Source of the DNA: Tessaracoccus sp. MC1865
GTDB lineage: Bacteria > Actinomycetota > Actinomycetes > Propionibacteriales > Propionibacteriaceae
Length of the DNA stretch: 64,000 nucleotides
Direction: 5' to 3'
NCBI RefSeq assembly: GCF_017815535.1
Contig: NZ_CP072596.1
Coordinates: forward strand, 2,449,614-2,513,613
Numbering within the stretch: position 1 is the stretch's first letter; each line of letters starts with the position of its first letter. A model generated the notes under the pieces. That model was not told the origin of the DNA, did no database searches, and was given only the letters and a program-made list of their open reading frames with translations. The translations under genes and the position numbers were made by a program. Positions 29,320 to 38,374 of the stretch are shown in pieces.

Positions 29320-30696
29320 TCAGCTCCTGCGCGCCTCGCGTGCATCCTCACGGCTGCGGTGGATGGCGCCGTCGATGCCGAACCGGCCGCCGCCGAGCGA
29401 CAGGAACAGCACGCCGATGCCCGCTAGCAGCAGGTCCTTGTCGCCGAGGAACCCTTCCATGCCCTCGACGAACGGGCTGAAGCTGCCCCACCGGACCAGT
29501 ACGAGGGTGGCGACGGCGAGCGCCGTCAGGAGGACGCCCACGACCCGCACGCCCAGCCCGATCACGAGCATCACGGCCATCGCCGCGAGGGTGAACCCGA
29601 CGATCCAGGCCACCAGACGGGGCTCGGGAATCAGGGGCTGGCCGGCGAGAAAGTCCGCGGTGTCGTCGATGCTGTACAGCACCTGGTACGCCAGGATGCC
29701 GAGGACGCCGGCCGTGATGAGGCGCAGCACGAACAGGCCGAAGCTGCCGAAGCCGCCGACGCCCCTGCGGCGGGGACGCATTTCGCGCTCCGCGTTCGCC
29801 TGGGAGGTCTGCACCATGCCGAGGCGGCGGTCGCGCTCCTCCTTCTCGGCGCGCAGTGCTGCGGCGCGGGCTTCTTCCTCCGCGGCCTCGTCCGCGAGGC
29901 TGCGGCGCTCCGCTGTCGTGTCGAGCACCTGGGTCTCGTCGGCGTCCGTGCGGTACAGGCCCGCCATCCCGGGCGCGGCGAGGCCACCGGCGCTCGCACC
30001 CGCGGCGCCGCCCGTGGCAGCCGCGACGGCGGCCAGCGACGTCGTGGCGTCAGCGTCGCCCGAGGGGCGGCCGAAGCTCGACTCCTCCGGGCCACGGACG
30101 GTGGTGGGCTCGTCGTCGTCGACCCTGGTGGCGCCGGTGTCGCCGGGGCGCTCGTCGTCCAGGTACTCGTCGTCGTGGGTCTCGGTGCCGGTCTGCGCCT
30201 CGGGCAGTTCGTTGTCGTCGACGATGGTGGCGCCGGTGTCGCCGAGGCGCTCATCGTCGATCCACTCCGACACCTCACGCGTGAGGTCTTCGTCGGCGGT
30301 GTCGACCGGGCGGTCGTCCTCGAACACCGTGGCGGTGCCCGGCACGTCGTCGTCCTGGGCGGCGGCGCCGGTGATCTCCTCGGGCGTCTCCCCCAGTTCG
30401 ACGGTGGACACAGGCTGGTCCTCACCGGCTACCGCGTCGTCCGGATCCGGGGCGGTGGGCAGGCTGGAGCGCTCCGCGACCGACTCGTCGCTCGCCCCGT
30501 CCTGCGGCGTTTCCGGAAGCACCGGCTGCTCTGGTGTCTCCGGCTGCGCGGGAGGATTGGGCGCCGGCATGGCCTGCTCCGACGAATAGTCGTCCCACTC
30601 GGTGGGCTCGACGGGCACACCGTAGTCGTCGGCCTCTTCCGTCCACTCCGCACTGTCGTGCGGCGTGCCTTCCTGGACCCAATCATTGTTGGACAT
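29320..30696 (-). CDS. DoxX-like membrane protein with long acidic Thr-rich tail
   Basis: 458 residues. Residues 1-265 are hydrophilic, very acidic and probably disordered; a charged helix (266-300) leads to four TM segments (about 310-450) with DoxX-like character (LFVLRLITAGVLGILAYQV ... DLLLAGIGVLFLSLGGGRFGID). The tail repeats short threonine motifs beside acids: TATVFEDD (121-128), GDTGATIVDD (152-161), GDTGATRVDDDE (186-196) and DETQVLDTT (253-261), which resemble Ser/Thr-kinase or FHA-docking sites. DoxX assignment is tentative and the function unknown. ATG 30696 starts it; it lies downstream of holB and has its own terminator. Confidence 0.6.
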   Translation of the reverse strand: MSNNDWVQEGTPHDSAEWTEEADDYGVPVEPTEWDDYSSEQAMPAPNPPAQPETPEQPVLPETPQDGASDESVAERSSLPTAPDPDDAVAGEDQPVSTVELGETPEEITGAAAQDDDVPGTATVFEDDRPVDTADEDLTREVSEWIDDERLGDTGATIVDDNELPEAQTGTETHDDEYLDDERPGDTGATRVDDDEPTTVRGPEESSFGRPSGDADATTSLAAVAAATGGAAGASAGGLAAPGMAGLYRTDADETQVLDTTAERRSLADEAAEEEARAAALRAEKEERDRRLGMVQTSQANAEREMRPRRRGVGGFGSFGLFVLRLITAGVLGILAYQVLYSIDDTADFLAGQPLIPEPRLVAWIVGFTLAAMAVMLVIGLGVRVVGVLLTALAVATLVLVRWGSFSPFVEGMEGFLGDKDLLLAGIGVLFLSLGGGRFGIDGAIHRSREDAREARRS

Positions 30697-30779
30697 CGGC
30701 TGTTCCTATCCCTGGGCAGTCTTGCTTTTCATCTTGGCACCGACTGGAGCCCCTGCCCGGGGTGACACGCCCGTCCGGC

Positions 30780-31931
30780 TCAACTCCGGCGCGCGAGCGA
30801 CAAGCTGATCAGGAGCGACTCCAGCGCGAGCAGCGGGGCGACGTTGCCCTCCAGCGCGGTGCGCGCCTGCAGGATGGCGTCCAAGGCATGCACCGTCTGT
30901 TCGGGCGTGGAGCGACGTGCGACGGGCTCGATCTCGTCTGCCAGGTCCGCGTTGACCAGCGGCACCCCCGGCGCGGTCTGGGCGGCCAGCACGTCGCGGT
31001 AGTAGCCGGTCAGTTCCGTCAACACCCGGTCGAACGAGTCGCGCTGCAGACGCTTGCCCCGCATCTTCTGCTGGTCCTCCAGTTCCCGGATGGCGGCCTG
31101 GGCGTTGCGCGGCTTGGCGCTCCCCCGCCCCCCGATGCCGAGGGCCTCCTGCAGCGCCGCCATCTCCTTGGCGTCGAGTTCCGTGGTGGTCTGCTCAGCC
31201 TCCTCCTTCGCGGCGGCCACGAGGTTCTCCGCGGCCGTCAGGCAGGCCGAGACGGAGGTGAGCTTGCCGGGCAGCGTGAGGATCTCATGACGACGGATGC
31301 GGGCGGTCTCTGAGCGCGCCAGCATGCGCGCCCGGCCGACGTGGCCCTGGGCCGCGCGGGCGGCGTGGGCGGCGAGCGCCGGCGAAATGCCGTCGCGCTC
31401 CACCAGGAGCCGGGTGACCGCCTCGTCGCTGGGGGTGGCCAGCTTGATGGTGCGGCAGCGGGAGCGGATGGTCACGATCACGTCGTCCGGGTTGGGCGCG
31501 CACAGCAGGAACACCGTGCGGGGAGCCGGTTCCTCCAGGCCCTTGAGCAACGCATCCGCGCCGCGCTCGGTGACCCTGTCTGCGTCCTCCACCACGACGA
31601 TCTGGTGGCGCCGCTTGACCGGAGCCATGTTGGCGCGGCCCACGAGCGCCCGCACCTCGTCGACACCGATGGACAACTGCTCCGTGCGCAACAGCGTGAC
31701 ATCCGGGTGGGCGCCCGAGAGCGTGGTGCGGCACTCCTGACACTCACCGCAGCCACCCCGCGGGCACTGCAGGGCGGCGGCGAAGGCCTTTGCCGCGTTG
31801 GACCGACCGGACCCGGGAGGACCGACGAACAGCCAGGCGTGCGTCATGGCGTGCCGGTGCCCGTCGACGGCGCGGCGCAGCGTGGCCACCGCCCGCTCCT
31901 GCCCGATCAGCTCAGAGAACACATCACCCAT
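30780..31931 (-). CDS. holB: DNA polymerase III subunit delta'
   Basis: Clamp-loader subunit of the replicative polymerase. 383 residues with the AAA+ fold: a modified P-loop WLFVGPPGSGRSNAAKAF (GR for GK, as is common in delta'), a four-Cys zinc module CPRGGCGECQEC, and VVVEDADRVTERGADALLKGLEEP with FLLCAPNPDDVIVTIRSRC (sensor 1/arginine finger region). I chose ATG 31931 because AGGA lies 8 bases upstream; ATG 31940 is directly against the same site. In Actinobacteria this gene commonly sits near tmk and topA, as here. Confidence 0.9.
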   Translation of the reverse strand: MGDVFSELIGQERAVATLRRAVDGHRHAMTHAWLFVGPPGSGRSNAAKAFAAALQCPRGGCGECQECRTTLSGAHPDVTLLRTEQLSIGVDEVRALVGRANMAPVKRRHQIVVVEDADRVTERGADALLKGLEEPAPRTVFLLCAPNPDDVIVTIRSRCRTIKLATPSDEAVTRLLVERDGISPALAAHAARAAQGHVGRARMLARSETARIRRHEILTLPGKLTSVSACLTAAENLVAAAKEEAEQTTTELDAKEMAALQEALGIGGRGSAKPRNAQAAIRELEDQQKMRGKRLQRDSFDRVLTELTGYYRDVLAAQTAPGVPLVNADLADEIEPVARRSTPEQTVHALDAILQARTALEGNVAPLLALESLLISLSLARRS

Positions 31932-31947
31932 GGGGTTCATCCTGCCA

Positions 31948-32865
31948 TCAGGCGGTGACAGCATCACCCTCAGCGACCTCATCGGCCACGCGGGACTGCT
32001 CGACGCGCCGGGCCCGCAGGTGCGCCCGCAACGACCAGCCGACGGCGGCCGCACCCAACGCGAACACCAGGAGGTAGGCCGGCAAATGTAGGCCCTCCGG
32101 CACACCGAAGCTTCGGACGAGCGAGCGGGCGTTGACCAGCACGATGGTCGCGCCGGCCGCCGCGCCCAGCACGCGGGGCGGCAGGTGCCGGACGAGCCAG
32201 GCGGCGATCGGCGCGGCGATCAGCCCTCCGAGGAGCAGCGCCCCCGCCATCCACGGCACGATCGCGCCGCCGCCCAGGCCGAGGAAGAATCCGACCGAGG
32301 CGGCGATCGCGATCAGGAACTCCGAGGCGTCGATGGTGCCGATCACCTTGCGCGGCTCCATGTGCCCCGACGCCAGCAGCGCCGGGGTCCCGACGGGACC
32401 CCAGCCACCGCCGCCGGTCGCGTCGACGAACCCTGCGAACAGGCCCAGCGGCGCGAGGAACTTCGTCGGCAGCCGCTGGCCGAGCTTGCGGGTGGAGATC
32501 CCGAAGAACGTGAAGCGCACCAGGACGTAGGCGCCGAGCACCAGCAGGATGATGGCCATCAGCGGCGCTGCGGCCTCCGTCGAGAGCCGGGAGAGGAACG
32601 TCGCACCCGCGAACGCGCCGATGGCGCCCGGGACACCGATGCGCAGCACCACCTGCCAGTCGACGTTGCCGAAGCGGTGGTGCGAGATGCCTGAGGCGAG
32701 GGTGGTGCCGATCTCGGCGAGGTGGACGGTGGCCGAGGCCATGGCCGGGTTGGTGCCGATGGCCAGCAGGAGCGTGGTCGACGTGACCCCGTAGGCCATA
32801 CCGAGGGAGCCGTCGACGAGTTGGGCGGCCAGGCCGACGAGGGCGAGCAGGACGAAGTTGAGCAT
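31948..32865 (-). CDS. TauE/SafE family sulfite/organosulfonate exporter
   Basis: 305 residues, about eight to nine TM helices, with the two family repeats: LVDGSLGMAYGVTSTTLLLAIG near the N-terminus and GLFAGFVDATGGGGWGPVGTPALLA in the middle. Such proteins export sulfite, sulfonates or related anions across the cytoplasmic membrane; the substrate here is unproven. AAAGG lies 9 bases before the ATG. A short Cys-containing ORF (32912-32998, minus) lies 46 bp upstream and may control it. The gene is 17 bp from holB but is more likely its own unit. Confidence 0.88.
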   Translation of the reverse strand: MLNFVLLALVGLAAQLVDGSLGMAYGVTSTTLLLAIGTNPAMASATVHLAEIGTTLASGISHHRFGNVDWQVVLRIGVPGAIGAFAGATFLSRLSTEAAAPLMAIILLVLGAYVLVRFTFFGISTRKLGQRLPTKFLAPLGLFAGFVDATGGGGWGPVGTPALLASGHMEPRKVIGTIDASEFLIAIAASVGFFLGLGGGAIVPWMAGALLLGGLIAAPIAAWLVRHLPPRVLGAAAGATIVLVNARSLVRSFGVPEGLHLPAYLLVFALGAAAVGWSLRAHLRARRVEQSRVADEVAEGDAVTA

Positions 32866-32911
32866 GAGGTGCCTTTGTTGTGTCTGGGGTGGTGTGGGCG
32901 TGCGGGAGCGG

Positions 32912-32998
32912 CTAGCCCAGACACATGGCGCTGGTGATGCGCATCAGGACGACAGGCGTGGGAGACGTCGGTGCGCTCTCGGCGGCGGAGTCGAACAT
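32912..32998 (-). CDS. Putative Cys-containing leader peptide upstream of the TauE/SafE gene
   Basis: Minus-strand mini-ORF ending MRITSAMCLG-stop; it begins at ATG 32944 (10 residues) or at ATG 32998 (28 residues). The end R-x-T-S-A-M-C matches the pattern of annotated actinobacterial leader peptides (R..SSAxC) found before sulfur genes, where ribosome behaviour at the Cys codon is thought to sense cysteine supply. Placement 46 bp before a sulfite-type exporter fits. No terminator hairpin is seen in the gap, so the mechanism is open. No Shine-Dalgarno is visible. Confidence 0.5.
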   Translation of the reverse strand: MFDSAAESAPTSPTPVVLMRITSAMCLG

Positions 32999-33110
32999 GC
33001 GGAGAGTCAAGCAGCTACATCGGCGCTTGTTAACATCGAATCCCCCGGTTTCGCTGCACGCGGAACGCGGAATATCTCGCTGTCAGCCGCATGCGCGGCC
33101 GGGAAAGGTC

Positions 33111-33725
33111 TCAGCCGGCGAGGAGCGACTCGACGCGGCCCGCGATCTTGGCGGCCATGAGGTCCCTGCCCTCCAACGCCTTCATCACGAAGTACTCCTC
33201 GGGCCGCTCGGCGGCCAGCGCGAGGAGGTGCCGGCGCACCCTGCGATGGAACTCCAGGCCCGCGCTCTCGAGGCGGTCCTTGTCCTGCTTGATCGACACC
33301 GCGTCGTCGGGATCGGCGTCGAGGAGGATCGTGAGGTCCGGCCGTAGACCGCCCACGGCCCACCAGGCGATATCGGCGACCTCGCCCAGCGCGAGGTCCC
33401 GGCCCGCACCCTGGTACGCGATCATCGAGTCCACGTAGCGGTCGCAGACCACCACCTCGCCGCGCTCCAGCGCCGGGCGGATCACCTCGTGCACGTGCTG
33501 GGCCTTGTCGGCCGCGTAGATCAGCGCCTCAGCGCGGTGGTCGACGTCGCCGGATGCGGGGTCCAGCACCAGTCGGCGCAGGGTGGCGCCGAGTTCGGTG
33601 CCCCCCGGTTCGCGCGTCACGACGTGCGGCAGGCCCCGGGTCATCAACCACGACTGCAGGCGCCGAACCTGCGTGGACTTGCCCACCCGGTCGCCGCCCT
33701 CGAACACGATGAACAGTCCGCTCAT
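33111..33725 (-). CDS. tmk: Thymidylate kinase
   Basis: Phosphorylates dTMP to dTDP. 204 residues: P-loop FEGGDRVGKST (residues 8-18), the DR[YH] motif VVCDRYVDSMIAYQG and the REPGGTELG dTMP-contact stretch, all complete. The lid region is poorly defined. ATG 33725 overlaps the stop of the preceding unknown gene by 4 bp (ATGA), so it is co-translated with topA's neighbour. The 245 bp between its stop and the TauE gene hold only the leader peptide described above. Confidence 0.95.
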   Translation of the reverse strand: MSGLFIVFEGGDRVGKSTQVRRLQSWLMTRGLPHVVTREPGGTELGATLRRLVLDPASGDVDHRAEALIYAADKAQHVHEVIRPALERGEVVVCDRYVDSMIAYQGAGRDLALGEVADIAWWAVGGLRPDLTILLDADPDDAVSIKQDKDRLESAGLEFHRRVRRHLLALAAERPEEYFVMKALEGRDLMAAKIAGRVESLLAG

Positions 33726-35128
33726 GAGGTGGGCTTCTTCAACTGCTTCGCCTGCTTCTTCTTGGCCTTCGCCAGCAGCTTCCGCGCCTCGGCCACCCGC
33801 TCGGGCCAGCGCTGGATGAAGTCGCGTCGACGCAGCGCCGCCCCGCCCCGGGTCCGCTCGTAGTCGAGGCCCAACTGGTAGGCCTGAGACGGCGACAGCC
33901 CGTCGAGTTCGGGGGTTCCGCTGCGGAGGCCCTTGGACGCCCTCCGCAGTTCGTCAAGCACCTCGTCGAGCGAACGCAGCATCTTGCCCATCATCTTGGG
34001 CATCATCGGGGCCAGCACGTTGGCGGCCACCTCCAGCTGCTCGGCCGCCCGCAGGGCCGCCTGCCAGGCCTCGTCCGGCGACGCGGGCGTGAGGCTGCGG
34101 CAACGGTCGGCCAGGATGAACGTGGCCTGCTCGGCACGCTCGAACAGCAGTTTCGCGGCCGGCTGATGCGACAGGTCGCCCAGCCTGGGCGCCCGGGCCC
34201 CGGTGACCAGCGCGTCGATCGCGTGCAACGTGGGCTGCTCGATGTCCCTGGCCGAGGCGAAGGGCAGGCCGGTGAGCCCGCTCTCGACGCTCTCCCGCCA
34301 AGCGGGTTCGAGCACGGTCGCGAGGCCCCGGAGGTCACGTCCGAACTCCCACAACCGGTGGTTCAGCGCGCCCACCTCGTCGGGGTCGCCGGTGCGTCTG
34401 TCGAGGTCTGCCCGCACGATGTGGCCCAGGTGCCCGGCGAAGAGCGCGGCGACGAACTCCTCGAGGGACGCGTCGCGCCACAGTTCGCGGGGCTTGGGGA
34501 ACCCGGTGAGGCCGGTGGCGGGGGCGCCCAGCCGCTGCTGGAGGTGGGGGAAGTCCGTCACCAGCGTGGACCCCCCGGCCTGGGCGGCGCTGAGCAGGAA
34601 CTCGCGCTGCTGACCGGTCAGGGCCTCGCTGGGCGTGAACGTGACCTCGCGGTATTCGGAGCTGAGCACACCGTCGCGGCGCACCTGGACCTTGTCGTCG
34701 CGGACGATGGCGGCGGTCGCGTTGTCCGCGTCGCGGAGGAACCACTCGTCGCGCTCGCACGTCATGGCCGCGATGGGCCCGAGCGTCGCGCCGCGCACGA
34801 ACGGCTTCACGAGGCGGGCGAACCGTTCCGGGAGGTCGCCGCTGCCGGACACGGGCTCCGCCTGCTCGCTGGGCAGGTGCGGTTCCCACGCGGGGGCGGC
34901 GAGGTACCACTGGCCGGCCCCGGCCACCACGCGGTGGGCGACGACGACGCCGGCCCTCAGCAGGCGACCGTCCGGCGCGTCGATGATGGTGCTGTCCATA
35001 ACGAAACTCGCCGAGGGCCTGCGCACGAGGCGCTCCAACCCGACCGCGGTGGAGGTGAATTGTGGTGGTTCCGAGGTGAACGGGACCTCGAACCGGATCG
35101 CGCCCTTGGGCGTGCCCTTCTTCGCCAT
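33722..35128 (-). CDS. Conserved protein of unknown function between topA and tmk
   Basis: 468 residues I cannot place in a named family. The first 80 residues read as beta strands (MAKKGTPKGAIRFEVPFTS..., FVMDSTIIDAPDGRLLRAGVVV), faintly like a CYTH-type barrel, and the rest is largely helical, His- and Arg-containing, slightly like CHAD bundles, ending in a Lys-rich tail (KLLAKAKKKQAKQLKK). A CYTH-CHAD relationship is only a suggestion; the ExExK signature is not seen. It starts 15 bp after topA and overlaps tmk, so it belongs to that operon. No signal peptide. Confidence 0.6.
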   Translation of the reverse strand: MAKKGTPKGAIRFEVPFTSEPPQFTSTAVGLERLVRRPSASFVMDSTIIDAPDGRLLRAGVVVAHRVVAGAGQWYLAAPAWEPHLPSEQAEPVSGSGDLPERFARLVKPFVRGATLGPIAAMTCERDEWFLRDADNATAAIVRDDKVQVRRDGVLSSEYREVTFTPSEALTGQQREFLLSAAQAGGSTLVTDFPHLQQRLGAPATGLTGFPKPRELWRDASLEEFVAALFAGHLGHIVRADLDRRTGDPDEVGALNHRLWEFGRDLRGLATVLEPAWRESVESGLTGLPFASARDIEQPTLHAIDALVTGARAPRLGDLSHQPAAKLLFERAEQATFILADRCRSLTPASPDEAWQAALRAAEQLEVAANVLAPMMPKMMGKMLRSLDEVLDELRRASKGLRSGTPELDGLSPSQAYQLGLDYERTRGGAALRRRDFIQRWPERVAEARKLLAKAKKKQAKQLKKPTS

Positions 35129-35142
35129 GGCTGTCAGCCTAA

Positions 35143-37794
35143 CTACTTCTTGGGGGCTGCCTTGCGGGTGGTCGTCTTGCGCGTGGTCGTCTTGCGCGCA
35201 GGACGGGTCGACGGGCCCTTGGCCCGCTTCTCAGCGATCAGTTCGAAGGCGCGTTCCGGGGTGATGGCCTCGGGCGCGTCGTCACGGCGCAGGGTGGCGT
35301 TGGTCTCGCCGTCGGTGACGTAGGGCCCGAACCGGCCGGACTTCAGCACCACAGGCTTGCCGGAGACCGGGTCTGCGCCGAGCTCCGCCAGCGGGGCGGC
35401 CGCGGCGGCGCGTCCGCGCGTCTTCGGCTGGGCATAGATGGCCAGCGCCTCCTCGAGCGTGATCTCGAAGATCTGGTCCTCGGTGGTCAGCGACCGCGAA
35501 TCCGTGCCGCGCTTCAGGTACGGGCCGTAGCGTCCGTTCTGGGCGGTGATCTCGTTGCCCTCCTCGTCCTTGCCGACGGTGCGGGGCAGGCTGAGGAGCT
35601 TGAGGGCGGTGGGCAGGTCGAGCGAGTCCAGCGACATCGACTTGAACAGCGAGCCGGTGCGCGGCTTCTTGGACTTCGGGGCGTCCTCGGGCAGCACCTC
35701 GGTGACGTACGGGCCGAAGCGGCCGTTCTTCGCCACGATCATGAGGCCGGACGCCTCGTCGACGCCGAGCTCGCGCTCCTCGTCGAGTGGCTGGGTGAGC
35801 AGCTCCTCGGCGACGGCGACGGTGAGCTCGTCCGGCGCCAGCTCCTCCGGCACGTTGGCGCGGCGGCCGTCAGAGGCCTCCACGTAGGTGCCGTAGCGGC
35901 CGACCCGTACGTCGATGCCGGAATCCTTCAGCGGGAAGGTGGACAGGGCGCGGGCGTCGATGTCGCCGAGCTCGCTCACGAGGGATTCGAGGCCGTGATG
36001 GGTGTCGCCTTCGGCGCCGCGGTAGAAATCCGTGAGCACCTGGAGTCGCTGCGCCTTGCCGGAGGCGATCTCGTCGAGCTGGTCCTCCAGCTCGGCGGTG
36101 AAGGCGTAGTCCACCAGTTCGGTGAAGTGTTCCTCGAGCAGCCGGGTGACGGCGAACGCCAACCACGTCGGCACCAGGGCCGAGCCCTTCTTGAAGACGT
36201 AGTCACGCGCGGTGATGGTGCGGATGATGGAGGCGTAGGTCGACGGGCGGCCGATCTCCAGTTCCTCCAGCTTGGCCACCAGCGACGGCTCGGTGTAGCG
36301 CGACGGGGGGCGGGTCTCGTGGCCCGCGGGCTCGGCCTTGGCGACGGCCAGCTCCTGCCCCTCGGTGAGCACCGGGAGGCGCGACTGCGCGTCGTCGGAA
36401 GTCGACTCATCGTCGACGCCCTGCACGTAGGCCTTGAGGAAGCCGGGGAAGGTGATGGTGCGGCCCGAGGCGACGATGCCGGCCGAGGTGGTCTCGGCGT
36501 CGGCGACCGTGGTGGCGCCGATGGTGGCGTCGATCCTGATCGAGACGGACTCGCCGCGTGCGTCGGCCATCTGCGAGGCCAGGGTGCGCCGCCAGACCAA
36601 CTGGTAGAGGCGGTAGGCGTCGCCCGAGAGACCGGTGTCGTCCGGGTGGCGGAACGAATCACCGGCGGGACGGATCGCCTCGTGCGCCTCCTGCGCATTC
36701 TTGACCTTCGAGGCGTAGACGCGGGGCTTGTCGGGGAGGAACCGCTCGCCGAACAGCGCGCGCACCGCCTTGCGGGCGGCGGTGATGGCCTCACCCGAGA
36801 GCGACACCGAATCGGTTCGCATGTAGGTGATGAAGCCCTTTTCGTAGAGTTCCTGCGCCACCGACATAGCGCGCTGCGACGAGAAGCCCAGCTTGCGGCC
36901 GGCCTCCTGCTGCAGCGTGGTGGTGCGGAAGGGCTCGTAGGGGCGGCGGGTGTAGGGCTTGGCCTCGACGGAGGCGACGCGGAGGTCACCGTCGGACAGC
37001 GCCCCAGCCAGCGCCTTGGCCGAGGCCTCGTCGAGCACCAGCGCGTTGCCGGCGGTGAGTTCGCCGTCGGCGTTGAAGTCGCGGCCCTGCGCCACCTTCG
37101 CGCCACCCACCTCGACGAGGCGGGCGGGGAAGTTGCGGGGGTCCGTGTCCGGGCCGCCGTCGAGCGTGAGGTCGAGGTCCCAGTAGGACGCGGGGACGAA
37201 CGCGATGCGCTCGCGTTCGCGGTTGACGATGAGGCGGGTGGCGACCGACTGCACGCGTCCGGCCGACAGCTTCGGCATGACCTTCTTCCACAGCACCGGC
37301 GACACCTCGTAGCCGTACAGGCGGTCGAGGATGCGGCGGGTTTCCTGCGCGTCCACGAGGTCGACATCGATCTCGCGGGGGTTGCGGACGGCCTCCTCGA
37401 TGGCGGACTTGGTGATCTCGTGGAACACCATCCGCTTGACCGGCACCTTGGGCTTGAGCTCCTCCATGAGGTGCCACGCGATGGCCTCGCCCTCGCGATC
37501 ACCATCCGTTGCCAGGAAGAGTTCGTCGACGTCCTTGAGCTTGGCCTTCAGGTCCCGGATGGTCGCCTTCTTGTCCGGCGAGACGACGTAGATGGCGTGG
37601 AAGTCGTCGTCGACGTTGACCCCGGTGCGCGCCCAGGCCTCGCCCTTGTACTTGGCGGGCACCTCGGCGGCCTTCGTGGGGAGATCGCGCACGTGACCAC
37701 GGCTCGACTCCACGATGTAGTCGCCGCCGAGGTAACCGGCGATCTTGGTCGCCTTGGTCGGCGACTCGACAATCACGAGACGCTTGCTTGACAT
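35143..37794 (-). CDS. topA: DNA topoisomerase I
   Basis: Relaxes negative supercoils. From ATG 37794 (AAAGGA 9 bases upstream) it is 883 residues: TOPRIM domain starting LVIVESPTKATKIAGYLG with DGDREGEAIAWH, the active-site Tyr in FITYMRTDSVSLS, then four C-terminal repeats of the type KNGRFGPYV/KSGRFGPYVTDGE instead of Cys4 zinc fingers. The Lys-rich tail (KTTTRKTTTRKAAPKK) matches the actinobacterial TopA pattern needed for processivity. Three downstream genes follow on the same strand. Confidence 0.97.
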   Translation of the reverse strand: MSSKRLVIVESPTKATKIAGYLGGDYIVESSRGHVRDLPTKAAEVPAKYKGEAWARTGVNVDDDFHAIYVVSPDKKATIRDLKAKLKDVDELFLATDGDREGEAIAWHLMEELKPKVPVKRMVFHEITKSAIEEAVRNPREIDVDLVDAQETRRILDRLYGYEVSPVLWKKVMPKLSAGRVQSVATRLIVNRERERIAFVPASYWDLDLTLDGGPDTDPRNFPARLVEVGGAKVAQGRDFNADGELTAGNALVLDEASAKALAGALSDGDLRVASVEAKPYTRRPYEPFRTTTLQQEAGRKLGFSSQRAMSVAQELYEKGFITYMRTDSVSLSGEAITAARKAVRALFGERFLPDKPRVYASKVKNAQEAHEAIRPAGDSFRHPDDTGLSGDAYRLYQLVWRRTLASQMADARGESVSIRIDATIGATTVADAETTSAGIVASGRTITFPGFLKAYVQGVDDESTSDDAQSRLPVLTEGQELAVAKAEPAGHETRPPSRYTEPSLVAKLEELEIGRPSTYASIIRTITARDYVFKKGSALVPTWLAFAVTRLLEEHFTELVDYAFTAELEDQLDEIASGKAQRLQVLTDFYRGAEGDTHHGLESLVSELGDIDARALSTFPLKDSGIDVRVGRYGTYVEASDGRRANVPEELAPDELTVAVAEELLTQPLDEERELGVDEASGLMIVAKNGRFGPYVTEVLPEDAPKSKKPRTGSLFKSMSLDSLDLPTALKLLSLPRTVGKDEEGNEITAQNGRYGPYLKRGTDSRSLTTEDQIFEITLEEALAIYAQPKTRGRAAAAAPLAELGADPVSGKPVVLKSGRFGPYVTDGETNATLRRDDAPEAITPERAFELIAEKRAKGPSTRPARKTTTRKTTTRKAAPKK

Positions 37795-37855
37795 GCAGAT
37801 CTGTCCTTTAACAACGGGGAAACTCGTGAGGAACAATAGCCTGAGCTGTCAAGCT

Positions 37856-37870
37856 TGCCCGCTTCGGGCA
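37856..37870 (-). terminator. Small hairpin after the HAAS-domain gene
   Basis: TGCCCG / CGGGCA with a 3-nt loop, 10 bp after the stop of the minus-strand gene. The short stem makes this a weak candidate. Confidence 0.3.
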
Positions 37871-37879
37871 CTCGAACCC

Positions 37880-38374
37880 CTAGCCGCGGCGACGTCGGCC
37901 CTTGGCGTCCCACTGCACTTCGGCACCGGTGCGCGGGTCGATGATGCGCTCCTTTTTGGAGAGTCGCAGGAACCAGCCACCCCAGGCCGCCAGCAGGACC
38001 ACGCCCAGCGTCAGCGACGCCCAGACGGGCATGCCGAACGGCAGCTCCGTCCCGTCGGAGAAGAGCGCCAGGACGCCGCTGACGAGGAACCAGCCGGCCA
38101 CCGCGGTGTACCCGAAACCGGCGAGGGCGAACAGGACCTGTCCCCGGAAGAGGCGCATCAGGAAGGGAGCGGATTGATCCGCGACGGCGACCCCGGTGGC
38201 GCTCGCCCGTTCGGCCGCATACGCCTTGACGGGGCCGAAGGCCTCGACGGGATCCTCCCCCGTCTCGGCGACGTGGGACTCCACTTCGGCCAGGACCTCC
38301 CCGATCCGGTCGCCGGGCACGTCGAGGAGGCGCAGTTCGAGAGCGAGGTCGTCGATGTAGTCGGTGGCGTTCAT
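37880..38374 (-). CDS. HAAS-type membrane protein paired with PadR
   Basis: 164 residues. The N-terminal 50 (MNATDYIDDLALELRLLDV ... EVESHVAETGEDPVEAFG) are a HAAS/DUF1700-like cytoplasmic domain; two TM segments follow at about 83-107 and 117-135, and the tail is basic (WDAKGRRRRG). Such proteins are usually co-encoded with a PadR repressor and are thought to transmit membrane or drug stress. Here the ATG overlaps the padR stop by 4 bp (ATGA). Function unproven. Confidence 0.7.
   Translation of the reverse strand: MNATDYIDDLALELRLLDVPGDRIGEVLAEVESHVAETGEDPVEAFGPVKAYAAERASATGVAVADQSAPFLMRLFRGQVLFALAGFGYTAVAGWFLVSGVLALFSDGTELPFGMPVWASLTLGVVLLAAWGGWFLRLSKKERIIDPRTGAEVQWDAKGRRRRG

Noticed and set aside
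35995-37791. A 598-codon open frame opposite topA
   Set aside because: Antisense shadow in high-GC DNA; topA's domain order and active-site residues are intact on the minus strand.
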